From an uncultured Bacteroidia bacterium (lineage in GTDB: Bacteria > Bacteroidota > Bacteroidia > Bacteroidales > Prolixibacteraceae), in the NCBI GenBank assembly GCA_903918045.1, contig CAIXCY010000273.1, positions 1 through 64,000 on the forward strand: DNA of 64,000 nucleotides, written 5' to 3'. Positions 30,141-40,072 of the stretch are shown here, piece after piece. The notes beneath the pieces were generated by a model, which saw only the letters and a list, made by a program, of their open reading frames with translations, searched no databases and had not been told where the DNA came from. The first letter of the stretch is position 1. The number at the start of each line of letters is the position of its first letter. Both the position numbers and the translations under genes were made by a program.

Positions 30141-31013
30141 ATGAAAACAATTCTCTATTTATCGCTGATATTGCTGTTGGGAGCATGTTCGAATAACCAA
30201 ACCAAGTCCGACGCCTTTGGGAATTTTGAAACCGATGAGGTAATCATCTCCTCCGAGAATGGTGGAAGAATCCTGATGACAGCATTTGTTGAAGGTGAGA
30301 AAGTTACCTCGGGAGCCATAATGGCAGTTACAGACACCACCAATCTTGTCCTTCAGCGTTCGCAACTGCTTGCTCAGAAAGAATCAATTCTGGCCCAAAA
30401 GGCAGGACTTTACGCTCAGATTGCAGTATCTGATCAGCAAATCGCTAATATACAGAAGGATCAGGTTAGGATTCAAAAGATGCTAACAGAAGGTGCTGCA
30501 ACGCCCAAACAAATGGATGATATTGACGGTTCCATTTTACTTTCCGGTAAGCAGAAAAAAGCCTACTCAGCACAGATCGCCGCAATTGAAAAAAGCGGGG
30601 AAGCCATAGAAGCCCAAATTGCAGTATTAAATGACCGGATTAGTGCCTCTACAGTAAAAGCGCCAATCTCAGGAATCATCCTTGAAAAATATTCTCAAAC
30701 AGGAGAGCTCGCCACACCTGGAAAGTCAATTTATAAAATGGCCAACATTGACAATCTGACACTCAGGGTTTATGCCAGCGGAACTCAGCTTACGCAAATT
30801 AAAACAGGAAAGCAAGTTAAGGTTTTCATTGATACGAATGAAGGGATCAAAGAGATCGCCGGAACCGTTGAGTGGGTATCATCAGAGGCCGAATTTACGC
30901 CAAAAATTATCCAAACCCGCGAAGAAAGGGTTAAGCTTGTTTATGCGGTAAAAGTCAAGGTTCCCAATGACGGTTCCCTTAAACTGGGAATGCCCGGTGA
31001 AATCAAATTCTAA
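30141..31013 (+). CDS. HlyD-family periplasmic adaptor lipoprotein
   Basis: LLLLGACSN lipobox, coiled coil, STVKAPISGIILEKYSQTGELATPGKSIYKMANI. Confidence 0.92.
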   Translation: MKTILYLSLILLLGACSNNQTKSDAFGNFETDEVIISSENGGRILMTAFVEGEKVTSGAIMAVTDTTNLVLQRSQLLAQKESILAQKAGLYAQIAVSDQQIANIQKDQVRIQKMLTEGAATPKQMDDIDGSILLSGKQKKAYSAQIAAIEKSGEAIEAQIAVLNDRISASTVKAPISGIILEKYSQTGELATPGKSIYKMANIDNLTLRVYASGTQLTQIKTGKQVKVFIDTNEGIKEIAGTVEWVSSEAEFTPKIIQTREERVKLVYAVKVKVPNDGSLKLGMPGEIKF

Positions 31014-31025
31014 CTTTAATCAGAA

Positions 31026-31943
31026 ATGATAGAAGTCAAAGATTTGCATAAAAAATATGGCGATGTTATTGCGCTTGAAAAGGTCTCTCTTTCAGTTCAA
31101 AAAGGGGAACTCTTTGGATTAATTGGTCCTGATGGCGCCGGAAAAACAACGCTGATGCGTATCCTGATGTCGCTTCTCCTTCCGGACACCGGTTCAGCCA
31201 TCATGAACGGACTTGATGTTGTAGCTGATTATAAAAAGGTTAGGTTGATAACCGGATATATGCCCGGAAGGTTTTCACTCTATCCCGATCTGACAGTCGA
31301 AGAGAATCTTAAATTCTTTGCAACAGTCTTTGGAACGACAATAGAGGAAAATTACTACCTGATTAAAGATATTTACCAGCAAATTGAACCGTTTAAAACC
31401 CGCAGGGCTGGGAAGCTTTCGGGCGGAATGAAACAAAAACTTGCACTTTCGTGTGCATTGATCCATAAGCCTGAAATTCTAATCCTCGATGAACCAACAA
31501 CCGGTGTGGATGCCGTTTCGCGAAAAGAGTTTTGGGAGATGCTTAAACGCCTTAAAGACATGGGAATAACAATACTTGTTTCAACTCCCTATATGGATGA
31601 AGCTTCGTTATGCGACCGGATTGCGTTGATCCAGCAAGGAAGATTAATGTCGGTGGCAACACCTCTGAAAATGACCAACTCATTTCCTGAAGATTTATGG
31701 GCAGTACGCACCAGAAAGATTTATGACACCTCCAAATTGCTCGAATTAATCCCCTCCATGTTGTCAGTTAATAGCTTCGGGCAGGTTTTGCACCTTGTGA
31801 CAAAAAAGGGGATGCATACCGCTAAATCGATTATACAATTTTTATCAGCTCAGGGGGAAGTTGAAATTTCAGTTGAAGCTTCAACTGCAACAATCGAGGA
31901 TGTTTTTATCCTTTTAATGAACCACCACAAACAGAACCAATGA
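31026..31943 (+). CDS. ABC transporter ATP-binding protein (canonical signature)
   Basis: Walker A GPDGAGKTT, signature LSGGMKQ, Walker B ILILDEPTTGVD. Confidence 0.96.
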   Translation: MIEVKDLHKKYGDVIALEKVSLSVQKGELFGLIGPDGAGKTTLMRILMSLLLPDTGSAIMNGLDVVADYKKVRLITGYMPGRFSLYPDLTVEENLKFFATVFGTTIEENYYLIKDIYQQIEPFKTRRAGKLSGGMKQKLALSCALIHKPEILILDEPTTGVDAVSRKEFWEMLKRLKDMGITILVSTPYMDEASLCDRIALIQQGRLMSVATPLKMTNSFPEDLWAVRTRKIYDTSKLLELIPSMLSVNSFGQVLHLVTKKGMHTAKSIIQFLSAQGEVEISVEASTATIEDVFILLMNHHKQNQ

Positions 31944-32668
31944 TAAGTTCGGAACCGGTTATTACCGTTAAAAATATGGTCAAGAAGTTCGGAGATTTCG
32001 TAGCAAACGACAACCTTAACTTTGAAGTTTATAAAGGGGAGATTTTTGGATTTATTGGTGCTAACGGTGCCGGTAAGACAACTGCGATCCGTATTTTATG
32101 TGGTCTCTCCACTCCCACATCGGGGGAAATGAAGGTTGCCGGCTTTGATATTTACCGGCAGACCGAAAAAATCAAGAGAAATATCGGTTATATGAGTCAG
32201 AAGTTTTCACTTTACGAAGATCTAACGATCAACGAGAATATCCGCTTTTATGGTGGAATCTACGGGATGAAAATTGCGGATCGAAAAGCGAGAACCGCAG
32301 AGATGCTTGAAAGACTTGACCTTTCTGCCTATGGAAACCGGAAGATAGGTGATCTTCCCCTGGGGTGGAAACAAAAACTGGCTTTCTCGATCGCTATCCT
32401 TCACAACCCAAAGATCGTTTTCCTTGACGAACCTACAGGAGGTGTTGACCCGATAACCCGCCGACAATTCTGGAACCTCATCTACGAAGCTGTTGAAAAG
32501 GGAATTACAGTATTTGTGACCACCCATTATATGGATGAAGCAGAGTATTGCGACAGGGTTTCAATTATGGCTGATGGCCGGATTGTTGCTTTAGACACCC
32601 CTGAAAAGCTTAAAAAACGATATGATGCGGCCAATATGGACGAAGTGTTTTTAAAAATTGCCAGATGA
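31940..32668 (+). CDS. ABC transporter ATP-binding protein (degenerate signature)
   Basis: Walker A GANGAGKTT, signature position LPLGWKQ, Walker B IVFLDEPTGGVD. Confidence 0.96.
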   Translation: MISSEPVITVKNMVKKFGDFVANDNLNFEVYKGEIFGFIGANGAGKTTAIRILCGLSTPTSGEMKVAGFDIYRQTEKIKRNIGYMSQKFSLYEDLTINENIRFYGGIYGMKIADRKARTAEMLERLDLSAYGNRKIGDLPLGWKQKLAFSIAILHNPKIVFLDEPTGGVDPITRRQFWNLIYEAVEKGITVFVTTHYMDEAEYCDRVSIMADGRIVALDTPEKLKKRYDAANMDEVFLKIAR

Positions 32669-32721
32669 AATCCACCAGAAGTAGTATTTTATCCAGCCTT
32701 AAAAAAATAAATTAATAACGG

Positions 32722-33828
32722 ATGAACAGATTTTTAGCCTTTCTCAGAAAAGAGTTTCTCCATATTTTCCGCGATCCGAGAACATTGGTGATCTTATTTG
32801 GGATCCCGATTGCCCAGCTTTTACTCTTTGGGTATGTATTGACCAATGAAGTGCGTAATGTTAAAATTGCAGTGGTTGATCAATCAAAGGATTACCTTAG
32901 TATCCGGCTGACAGAGCGGTTGTTGTCTTCAGGTTTCTTTCAGTTGGCTGCAATCCCTTCGTCCCAAAGTGAATATGAAGGGTTATTCAGAAGCAGCAAA
33001 GTTAAAGAGATTGTAGTTTTTGAACCTGATTTTGCGAAAAATCTAATCAAAGAGGGGAAAGCTGGAATCCAGGTTATCGCTGATGCTTCGGAACCCAATG
33101 CAGCACAGCTGGTTGTCAATTATACGACAGCAATCGCAAACGATTTCACCCGGAATGAATTCGTGAAGGACCAGAAACAGCCGGGTATCAACATCAAAGT
33201 GAGAATGCTCTTTAATGAAAATATGCGGGATGCCTATAATTTTATTCCGGGGCTAATTGCTGTAATTCTAATGTTGATTTCAGCGATGATGACCGCTATC
33301 ACGATTACCCGCGAGAAAGAGACAGGCACAATGGAAATCCTGCTTGCCTCGCCTTTGAAACCAATCCAGATAATTCTAGGGAAGGTGGTTCCATATATGA
33401 TTCTATCGATTGTAAATGCGCTGGTGGTTCTCCTGCTGGGATATTTTGTCTTCCATGTGCCAATCATCGGTAGTCTGGCACTACTCTTAGGTGAAATATT
33501 ACTCTTTATATTTCTCGCCCTTTCGCTGGGTATCCTGATATCTACGTTCGTAAATAATCAGGTTACCGCCTTGGCCATGTCTGGATTTGTACTGATGCTT
33601 CCCAGTATTCTGCTTTCCGGATTTATTTTCCCGGTAAAAAATATGCCTGTCCCTCTGCAAATTATTTCCAACCTGATACCGCCTCGCTGGTTTATCGAAA
33701 TCAACCGAACAGTTATGTTAAAAGGTGGAGGTCTTGCCGAAATATGGCCAAATACCCTTATCCTGTTAGGTATGTCTGCACTCTTTATATTCATCAGTAT
33801 CCGGAAATTTAAAATCCGTCTTCAATAA
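32722..33828 (+). CDS. ABC-2 type permease
   Basis: FLAFLRKEFLHIFRDPRTLVILFGIPIAQLLLFGY and six predicted TM segments. Confidence 0.94.
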   Translation: MNRFLAFLRKEFLHIFRDPRTLVILFGIPIAQLLLFGYVLTNEVRNVKIAVVDQSKDYLSIRLTERLLSSGFFQLAAIPSSQSEYEGLFRSSKVKEIVVFEPDFAKNLIKEGKAGIQVIADASEPNAAQLVVNYTTAIANDFTRNEFVKDQKQPGINIKVRMLFNENMRDAYNFIPGLIAVILMLISAMMTAITITREKETGTMEILLASPLKPIQIILGKVVPYMILSIVNALVVLLLGYFVFHVPIIGSLALLLGEILLFIFLALSLGILISTFVNNQVTALAMSGFVLMLPSILLSGFIFPVKNMPVPLQIISNLIPPRWFIEINRTVMLKGGGLAEIWPNTLILLGMSALFIFISIRKFKIRLQ

Positions 33829-33834
33829 CCGATT

Positions 33835-34950
33835 ATGCGAACACTATTTTATGTTCTTCAAAAAGAGTTTACACAGGTTTTTCGCAACAAATCGATGTTG
33901 CCAATAATCTTTGTAATGCCGCTGGTGCAAATGCTGATCCTGGTTTTTGCGGCTACCAACGAACTGCGACAGGTTGACCTGGCAATTGTCGATTATGATC
34001 ACTCCTATTCCTCGCGCGAAATGATTGCCGGGATTACCGGAAATCCCTTTTTTAAGGTTCAGCAGAATCCTGATAATTCACAGGATGCCGAAGCACTTTT
34101 GATGCAGAACAAGATTGATCTTGCCTTAATAATCCCACGACACTTCGATAAAAATCTAATTATCAATAAATCAGCTGAAGTCCAGGTTCTTGTAGACGCA
34201 ATAAACGGAAATGCGGCACAGCTTTCATTGGGTTACCTCTCAAGTGTCATCGGGTCATATAGCCAGAAAGTATTGGTTAACCCGATTAAGCCGGAGTACC
34301 GGCAGACAAAAAATATTATTATAAAGCCTTCCTATTGGTTCAATCCCCAACTTAATTACAAATACTATATGGCTCCTGGGATTCTGGTAGTTTTGATTAC
34401 CGTTGTGGGAATGTTACTGGGAGGGATGAACCTGGTTCGCGAAAAAGAACTTGGGACTATTGAACAGATTAATGTGACTCCGCTTAAGAAGTGGCAGTTT
34501 ATAGCCGGGAAGCTCCTCCCCTTTCTGGTTATCGGGTTATTTGACCTGGCCTTTGGATTGCTCGTTGCCCGGATTGCCTTTAATATTCCGGTCAGGGGAA
34601 GCCTGATACTACTCTTCAGTCTCGCTTCGGTGTATCTGGTTTTAGTTCTCTCGTGGGGATTATTTATTTCGACGATCAGCGATACGCAGCAACAGGCGAC
34701 CTTTGTTTCGTTTTTCTCCCTCATTGTTTTTATCATGATGAGCGGCCTGTTTACCCCTGTGGAGAGTATGCCGGACTGGGCGCAGAAACTCGATTTTATC
34801 AATCCGCTTTTTTACTTCGTCAAAATAATGCGAAGTGTACTCTTAAAGGGATCAAATTTTGCAGATATCTTCAATGAGTTCGCGGCACTTTCAGCCTTTG
34901 CCGTTTCGATGTTCGGGCTGGCTATCTTCAGGTACAGGAAAACATCGTAG
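33835..34950 (+). CDS. ABC-2 type permease, second subunit
   Basis: LFYVLQKEFTQVFRNKSMLPIIFVMPLVQMLILVFA; paralogous to the preceding ORF. Confidence 0.94.
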   Translation: MRTLFYVLQKEFTQVFRNKSMLPIIFVMPLVQMLILVFAATNELRQVDLAIVDYDHSYSSREMIAGITGNPFFKVQQNPDNSQDAEALLMQNKIDLALIIPRHFDKNLIINKSAEVQVLVDAINGNAAQLSLGYLSSVIGSYSQKVLVNPIKPEYRQTKNIIIKPSYWFNPQLNYKYYMAPGILVVLITVVGMLLGGMNLVREKELGTIEQINVTPLKKWQFIAGKLLPFLVIGLFDLAFGLLVARIAFNIPVRGSLILLFSLASVYLVLVLSWGLFISTISDTQQQATFVSFFSLIVFIMMSGLFTPVESMPDWAQKLDFINPLFYFVKIMRSVLLKGSNFADIFNEFAALSAFAVSMFGLAIFRYRKTS

Positions 34951-35067
34951 GGAAATGAAGGAATGAAGAAGTAAGGAATTGCAATCAGAAAGAAATCACA
35001 ATAACGTAGTATTTAATTAATCTTTGCTTTACGGAGAATTCCTACTTTTACAGCAAAAATATTTTTT

Positions 35068-35733
35068 ATGATTTACATGGCAGACACAGCTGATTTGGAT
35101 GAGCTTAAAAGGCTGTACCAATTCTTTCCCCTAGAAGGTGTGACAACCAATCCTACAATTTTAAACCATGCCGGAAATAAACTTTCAGTAGCTGTTGAAG
35201 GTATACAACAGTTGGTTGGAACTGGTATGGTACATGTCCAGATGATCTCCCCCGAATCGGATGATATGGTGCGGGAGGCAAAGAAATATCGTAGTTATTT
35301 CGATTTTGGGGATAATTTTTATGCCAAAATACCTGTTACCGAAAATGGTTACCGTGCCATGCGAATCCTTAAAGATGCCGGCATTAATGTAACTGCCACG
35401 GCAATTTTCACACAACAACAGGCTTTAGTCGCGATGAAGGCAGGTGCAGACTTTGTTGCCCCCTATGTAAGCCGGCTGGACAATATTTCATCACACGGTA
35501 TTGAAGTGGTGGGAGATATCGTGAAGAATATTTCAACCTATAATCTCAAAGGAAAGGTGCTTGCTGCGAGTTTTAAAACTGTCGACCAGATTTACCGCGT
35601 GAGTATGGCGGGGGCACACTCAGCGACTATTGGTCCGGAACTGCTGCATCAACTGATCAAGCACCCGATGACCGATATCGGTGTAAAACAGTTCGAGGTT
35701 GATTCTGAGGGACTTTATGATATTGAATTTTAG
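35068..35733 (+). CDS. Transaldolase family protein (Fsa/TalC-type)
   Basis: MADTADLDELKRL, GVTTNPTIL, YAKIPVTENG, VTATAIFTQQQA. Confidence 0.93.
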   Translation: MIYMADTADLDELKRLYQFFPLEGVTTNPTILNHAGNKLSVAVEGIQQLVGTGMVHVQMISPESDDMVREAKKYRSYFDFGDNFYAKIPVTENGYRAMRILKDAGINVTATAIFTQQQALVAMKAGADFVAPYVSRLDNISSHGIEVVGDIVKNISTYNLKGKVLAASFKTVDQIYRVSMAGAHSATIGPELLHQLIKHPMTDIGVKQFEVDSEGLYDIEF

Positions 35734-35744
35734 ATTAAAACTTA

Positions 35745-35770
35745 TAGAGACGCATCGCGGTGCGTCTCTA
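35745..35770. repeat. Dispersed palindrome copy 2
   Basis: TAGAGACGCATCGCGGTGCGTCTCTA, one T-G mismatch in the core. Confidence 0.88.
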
Positions 35771-35851
35771 CTGAACCTAATGGATCTCCCCAATCCTCAT
35801 ACGTTTATGTAACCAATTGTTCATACTACCGGGTACGTCAATACCCCACCC

Positions 35852-36241
35852 CTATTTCTTCTTGCTGAAATTCACAATGAGGAAATAGACTATAAAACCC
35901 AACGAAATAGAAACCAGCTCAATACCAAAGGGTAACATACTATTCTGCATAAAGTGCTGATAACTTTCCTGATTCGAAACTGCAGGACTCATCTGATCAA
36001 TCACAATAAAACCAAGCCCTCCAAATAGCGCAACCAGGCCCCATTTAAGCGAAGGATACTTATCTGCTTCATGATTCTCAGGAGTTGCAGTGGCAACCTT
36101 CTGGTCCAGGATTCCGGCATTTTCAAAATGGCCGGCTCTGATAATCTTCCGTTTTAATAAGAAATCGGTAAAATTCTTTAGAATCGAAAAAATTGCGAAA
36201 AAGACAACTGCAACCATCATTACATCAAAAGGACCTTTCAT
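35852..36241 (-). CDS. Small two-TM membrane protein (DUF6249-like)
   Basis: Two hydrophobic segments with WGLVALFGGLGFIVIDQMSPA; start placed at MKGPFDVMM. Confidence 0.7.
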   Translation of the reverse strand: MKGPFDVMMVAVVFFAIFSILKNFTDFLLKRKIIRAGHFENAGILDQKVATATPENHEADKYPSLKWGLVALFGGLGFIVIDQMSPAVSNQESYQHFMQNSMLPFGIELVSISLGFIVYFLIVNFSKKK

Positions 36242-36289
36242 AATATTTAGTTTTAAAGTGTTTGTAAGATGTGACAACAGATTGATTTA

Positions 36290-36350
36290 AAATGTTGCAA
36301 AGAATGCATTTTTTATATTCTAAAAATCATATCGATTCTTTGCAACATTT
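36290..36350. promoter_or_regulatory. 16-bp perfect inverted repeat in the divergent promoter of an ECF sigma factor
   Basis: aaatgttgcaaagaat (36290-36305) / attctttgcaacattt (36335-36350). Confidence 0.7.
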
Positions 36351-36378
36351 AACCACCTTTGACTGTCAAACCTGTTGT

Positions 36379-36963
36379 ATGGATGATAATGAATTAATTT
36401 GCCGGATATTAAGCGGGAATATGAATGCCTTTACGTTTTTGGTAAACCGATACCGGAAACTGGTCGTTCATATAACCGGTCGGCTAATCCAACGGCAGGA
36501 AGAGGTTGAGGATGTTTCTCAGGAAGTTTTCCTCAAGGTTTATCAGAGTCTTGGGAAATATCGGAATGAATGTAAACTGTCAACCTGGATTGCAACAATT
36601 GCCTTCAATACGGGGATTAATCACCTTCGTAAATTAAAGAATGAGGATAGCAGAATTAATATAGACGATTCCTCAGTAGTTAGATCGCTTACAGATTTCA
36701 GAACAGAAAATTATGAGCAAATTGATCTACACCGCTATATCCGGGATCAGATCGAGCTGCTGCCCATAAATTTCCGTACTGTAATCACCTTGTTCCATCT
36801 CGAAGAGTTCTCATACCTGGAGATTGAGCAGATCACCGGAATGCCGGAAGGAACAGTTAAAAGTTACCTCTACAGGGCAAAGGCTATTTTAAAGGAGAAA
36901 CTTAAATTTGTAGTTGACAAGGACAGTTTAAAATATGTAAAAGAGATTAGTAATGAACAATAA
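36379..36963 (+). CDS. ECF RNA polymerase sigma factor
   Basis: VEDVSQEVFLKVYQSL, CKLSTWIATIAFN, EEFSYLEIEQITGMPEGTVKSYLYRAKAIL; start placed at MDDNEL. Confidence 0.93.
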   Translation: MDDNELICRILSGNMNAFTFLVNRYRKLVVHITGRLIQRQEEVEDVSQEVFLKVYQSLGKYRNECKLSTWIATIAFNTGINHLRKLKNEDSRINIDDSSVVRSLTDFRTENYEQIDLHRYIRDQIELLPINFRTVITLFHLEEFSYLEIEQITGMPEGTVKSYLYRAKAILKEKLKFVVDKDSLKYVKEISNEQ

Positions 36964-37312
36964 ACAACTTGATTTTATCATCGAAAAATCATTCGGCAGT
37001 GAGCCTGAATTTAAATTATCTGCCGATTTTGCATTTAGAGTCACCGCCGGGATTGCCAGACAATCACAGTGGAAAACTGACATCAAAGACTACCTATATC
37101 TTACAGGATTTACATTTTTTCTTCTGGCAACGACGGCTGGCACCTATTATTATATCAGTAGAGAAACACTAAATCAAATCTTTGCATTGATCTCGGACAA
37201 TATTTTACCGTTGATCTACCTTTTAATTCTGCTGAATTTTGTCTTATTTGTTGACCAGGTAGGTCTTCCCTACCTTTTTACCCGGCGGAAAATAAATCAG
37301 CAGAATAACTGA
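36953..37312 (+). CDS. Small two-TM membrane protein, possible anti-sigma partner
   Basis: Overlaps the sigma gene by 11 nt; two hydrophobic segments. Confidence 0.65.
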   Translation: MNNKQLDFIIEKSFGSEPEFKLSADFAFRVTAGIARQSQWKTDIKDYLYLTGFTFFLLATTAGTYYYISRETLNQIFALISDNILPLIYLLILLNFVLFVDQVGLPYLFTRRKINQQNN

Positions 37313-37315
37313 TCA

Positions 37316-39028
37316 TTATTTATTTTGAATCAGAAGATGGATTACCGCATATTTAGGAAGAAAAACTTTAATATTCCCCTTGATTAGCGAAGATTTAGGC
37401 TTTATTGTTTCATAATTTTCGGGACCTCCCCCATCCGAAGAGGTCGTCAGACCATTCACTAAAACTTTTCGTGAAAAATCTCCGTTGTCGGTGCCACCGG
37501 TTAAAGTGTAGGTATAGTAGCGTGTTCCGGGTTTAAAATTCTTGAGATTTAATTCAACGATAAGTCCCTGTTTACCTTTATTCACCAGTACGATTCCCCC
37601 CTCACCCGATGAAAATTGCGAAGCATAAACCATTACATCTCCATTTGATGAGGTTGCATCAACCATCATATCACCAAAATATTTCTGAAAATAATACATG
37701 TAATAGAATGAGGGACGTGCAGCATATTTGGCAACCCCCGGTTCATCGCCAAACGAAAACAGCCCATGATCATTCCCCCCATCCCAACCATTTGCCAGAT
37801 CCCAACGGGAAGCCATTTCATATTTGTTTTTAATCAGTTCTCCCAAAACCAGCGTAGCGTGCATCCCATCGATAAAGGAGACCATTTGTTTCAAACCCTC
37901 AGCAAAAATATTCCATTCGGTAAGAAAAACAGGAGCTAAACTCTTGTCCTGGGCGAGTAGTTCCGACTGAACATAGGTTTTGTAATTGGCGATCATTACC
38001 GGAGAGTTGAGAATAACATCAGGAGACGAATTGGCCATGTAAGGTGTGAAATAGGAGTGGACAATATAGAAATCGGCTTTCCCCCCAACATGCGAGATCA
38101 GATCTTTATTCCAGTTGGCCATTCCGGAACCTGCTGCCTCCAGACACACGGCACCAATATAGATCTCTTTACCGATCTGCCGTGCAGCCTGCCGCATCGA
38201 ATCAATAAACACAACAACATGCCGACCATAAAGGTCGCCCGTAATTATCTTAGGCTGACCATCCTTGTTAAGCGACTGATCAATTTCATAACCTGCCTCC
38301 CACGAGCCAAAAACTTCGTTTCCAATCTCCCAGAACTTACTTCTTCCATTGTCATTACGAACCCAATCAGCGGCCAAATGCGCCGCCTCAGCAACAGGAT
38401 TGGCCGATGTACCATACCGGGCATATCCATAATTCACGGTTACAATTCCTGTTGTGGAAGTTTGTTGCATCATCTGATAATACTGATCAATACCCATCGA
38501 CCAATTCTCAAAATCCTGGATTCGTCGTCCAATCCAAGGGGAAATTGTGGAAGGGATATCATTTATTGGAGGATCATAAGCTGTGAGTGCATAATTCATA
38601 TAAATACCTTTACGGTCCCAAAAGTAGACATCCGAAATACTCCCACCCGGAATCCTCATGACACTCATATTCAACTTATTCATATTCTGCATTAAAGGAG
38701 AATCATTCTGCATCCACCCGGTAAAGCAATTGGCATTGTTTCCATAAACATATTTCGAAACTCTCGTGATATGGTTTGAAAAATTCACATTAATATCGAC
38801 CGATTTTAGCCCATCAATTTGTGCAACCTCATCGTAACCAGATGGCGAAGCAATACTTTTGGAGATCCACGATCCAAAAGGGAGATCGGGAACCGAATTA
38901 GGTGTTTCGATGATTAAATCAACTGGGGGAACTACCGGTATTATGGCAGATTTTTTTTTACATGAAAACATTCCGGTAACCAAAACCGGAAAAATCAGGA
39001 TTAAAAATAATCTTTTCAATAAATTCAT
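37316..39028 (-). CDS. Glycoside hydrolase lipoprotein, clan GH-A-like (arabinofuranosidase/endoglucanase-like)
   Basis: Lipobox TGMFSC, SVMRIPGGSISDVYFW, KFWEIGNEVFGSWEAGY, VFLTEWNIF; C-terminal beta domain. Confidence 0.75.
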   Translation of the reverse strand: MNLLKRLFLILIFPVLVTGMFSCKKKSAIIPVVPPVDLIIETPNSVPDLPFGSWISKSIASPSGYDEVAQIDGLKSVDINVNFSNHITRVSKYVYGNNANCFTGWMQNDSPLMQNMNKLNMSVMRIPGGSISDVYFWDRKGIYMNYALTAYDPPINDIPSTISPWIGRRIQDFENWSMGIDQYYQMMQQTSTTGIVTVNYGYARYGTSANPVAEAAHLAADWVRNDNGRSKFWEIGNEVFGSWEAGYEIDQSLNKDGQPKIITGDLYGRHVVVFIDSMRQAARQIGKEIYIGAVCLEAAGSGMANWNKDLISHVGGKADFYIVHSYFTPYMANSSPDVILNSPVMIANYKTYVQSELLAQDKSLAPVFLTEWNIFAEGLKQMVSFIDGMHATLVLGELIKNKYEMASRWDLANGWDGGNDHGLFSFGDEPGVAKYAARPSFYYMYYFQKYFGDMMVDATSSNGDVMVYASQFSSGEGGIVLVNKGKQGLIVELNLKNFKPGTRYYTYTLTGGTDNGDFSRKVLVNGLTTSSDGGGPENYETIKPKSSLIKGNIKVFLPKYAVIHLLIQNK

Positions 39029-39131
39029 GTCTAAATCTGATTAAAGTCTGAATCACCTGTTAAACCGCTTTGCTTTTGTCGCAAAATATTATAAACCAGA
39101 AAGCGGATAGATTAATTTATTAGTTACTTAA

Positions 39132-40028
39132 CTATTTATAATACTCAAATTTTCTTGAAATTACATCATCAACCTTATCATTCAAATATTCATACCGCAT
39201 AGTCCAATTATTATTTTTATCGTAGGTATATGTGAAAGAAAGTTTTGTCTCCATTTCCCCGAGCGGAGTAAAGCTCTGTTTGATGGTCATATTCCCTTGC
39301 TTATCATAGTTATAAATAGTCTTTGTAGTAAGTTGATTTTCTGAATTATAGGATCGAACCTCTCCTACTTGTTTAGTATCAAGGAAAGTATAAGTTATTC
39401 GTTTAACCGGATTATCCTGAATGGAGAGAGATGTCGTCTCAACATTTAATCCTTCTGTATTATAGGTATAGCTGTTTTTCCCGTTTTGATGGTTGGTTGA
39501 ATCAAGCTGAAGTTCCTCAATGAGTTTATTTTTCTGATCAAACTTATTTTTAACCACGATCTGGATTTTATCTTTTTCGTCTTTAAATATTTTTTCAACC
39601 TCATTTTGCATGGCATCATATTTATAATCGATTTCAGACACCAGCTTTCCGGAGGTATTCAGGAGTTTTTCATTTATAATCTTTCCATTTTGATTGTAGG
39701 TATAGTACAAAATACCTGACAAACTATCTTTCACAACGTAACAGGAGCGGGTCACTTTTTGATTTGTGGAATTGTACGTATACTTCCATTTTCTGATCAG
39801 TGAACCATCGGAATTGAAGGTAGACTGCTCCAGGATATTTCCTTCAGGGCTTAGCAATAACCAAGCTTTAAATTTTCCGTTTTTTGAATAGTCAGTTTCG
39901 GACAGCGATTTGACAGACCCTTGCAATTTCCATTCTTTCAATTCATTGTTTATATTATTTGAATTATTCATGCACGAGTCAGCCAGTTGTGCAATCACAA
40001 GTAATAGAAGGGGAAGGATTTTGTTCAT
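39132..40028 (-). CDS. Rhs/YD-repeat-like secreted or lipoprotein
   Basis: Signal peptide MNKILPLLLLVIAQLADSC, then repeats such as YYTYNQNGKIINEKL, DYKYDAMQNEVEKI, IYNYDKQGNMTIKQS, TYTYDKNNNWTMRYEY. Confidence 0.7.
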   Translation of the reverse strand: MNKILPLLLLVIAQLADSCMNNSNNINNELKEWKLQGSVKSLSETDYSKNGKFKAWLLLSPEGNILEQSTFNSDGSLIRKWKYTYNSTNQKVTRSCYVVKDSLSGILYYTYNQNGKIINEKLLNTSGKLVSEIDYKYDAMQNEVEKIFKDEKDKIQIVVKNKFDQKNKLIEELQLDSTNHQNGKNSYTYNTEGLNVETTSLSIQDNPVKRITYTFLDTKQVGEVRSYNSENQLTTKTIYNYDKQGNMTIKQSFTPLGEMETKLSFTYTYDKNNNWTMRYEYLNDKVDDVISRKFEYYK

Positions 40029-40072
40029 TCTTTTCCTGAATTTTAATACGATGGTTTTGCCGGATAATATGA

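Noticed and set aside
34365-34802. 145-aa minus-strand ORF opposite the second ABC permease
   Set aside because: Shadow ORF on the antisense of a strongly supported permease gene.
38057-38695. 212-aa plus-strand ORF opposite the clan GH-A hydrolase gene
   Set aside because: Antisense shadow of a well-supported CDS; composition lacks any recognisable domain or signal.
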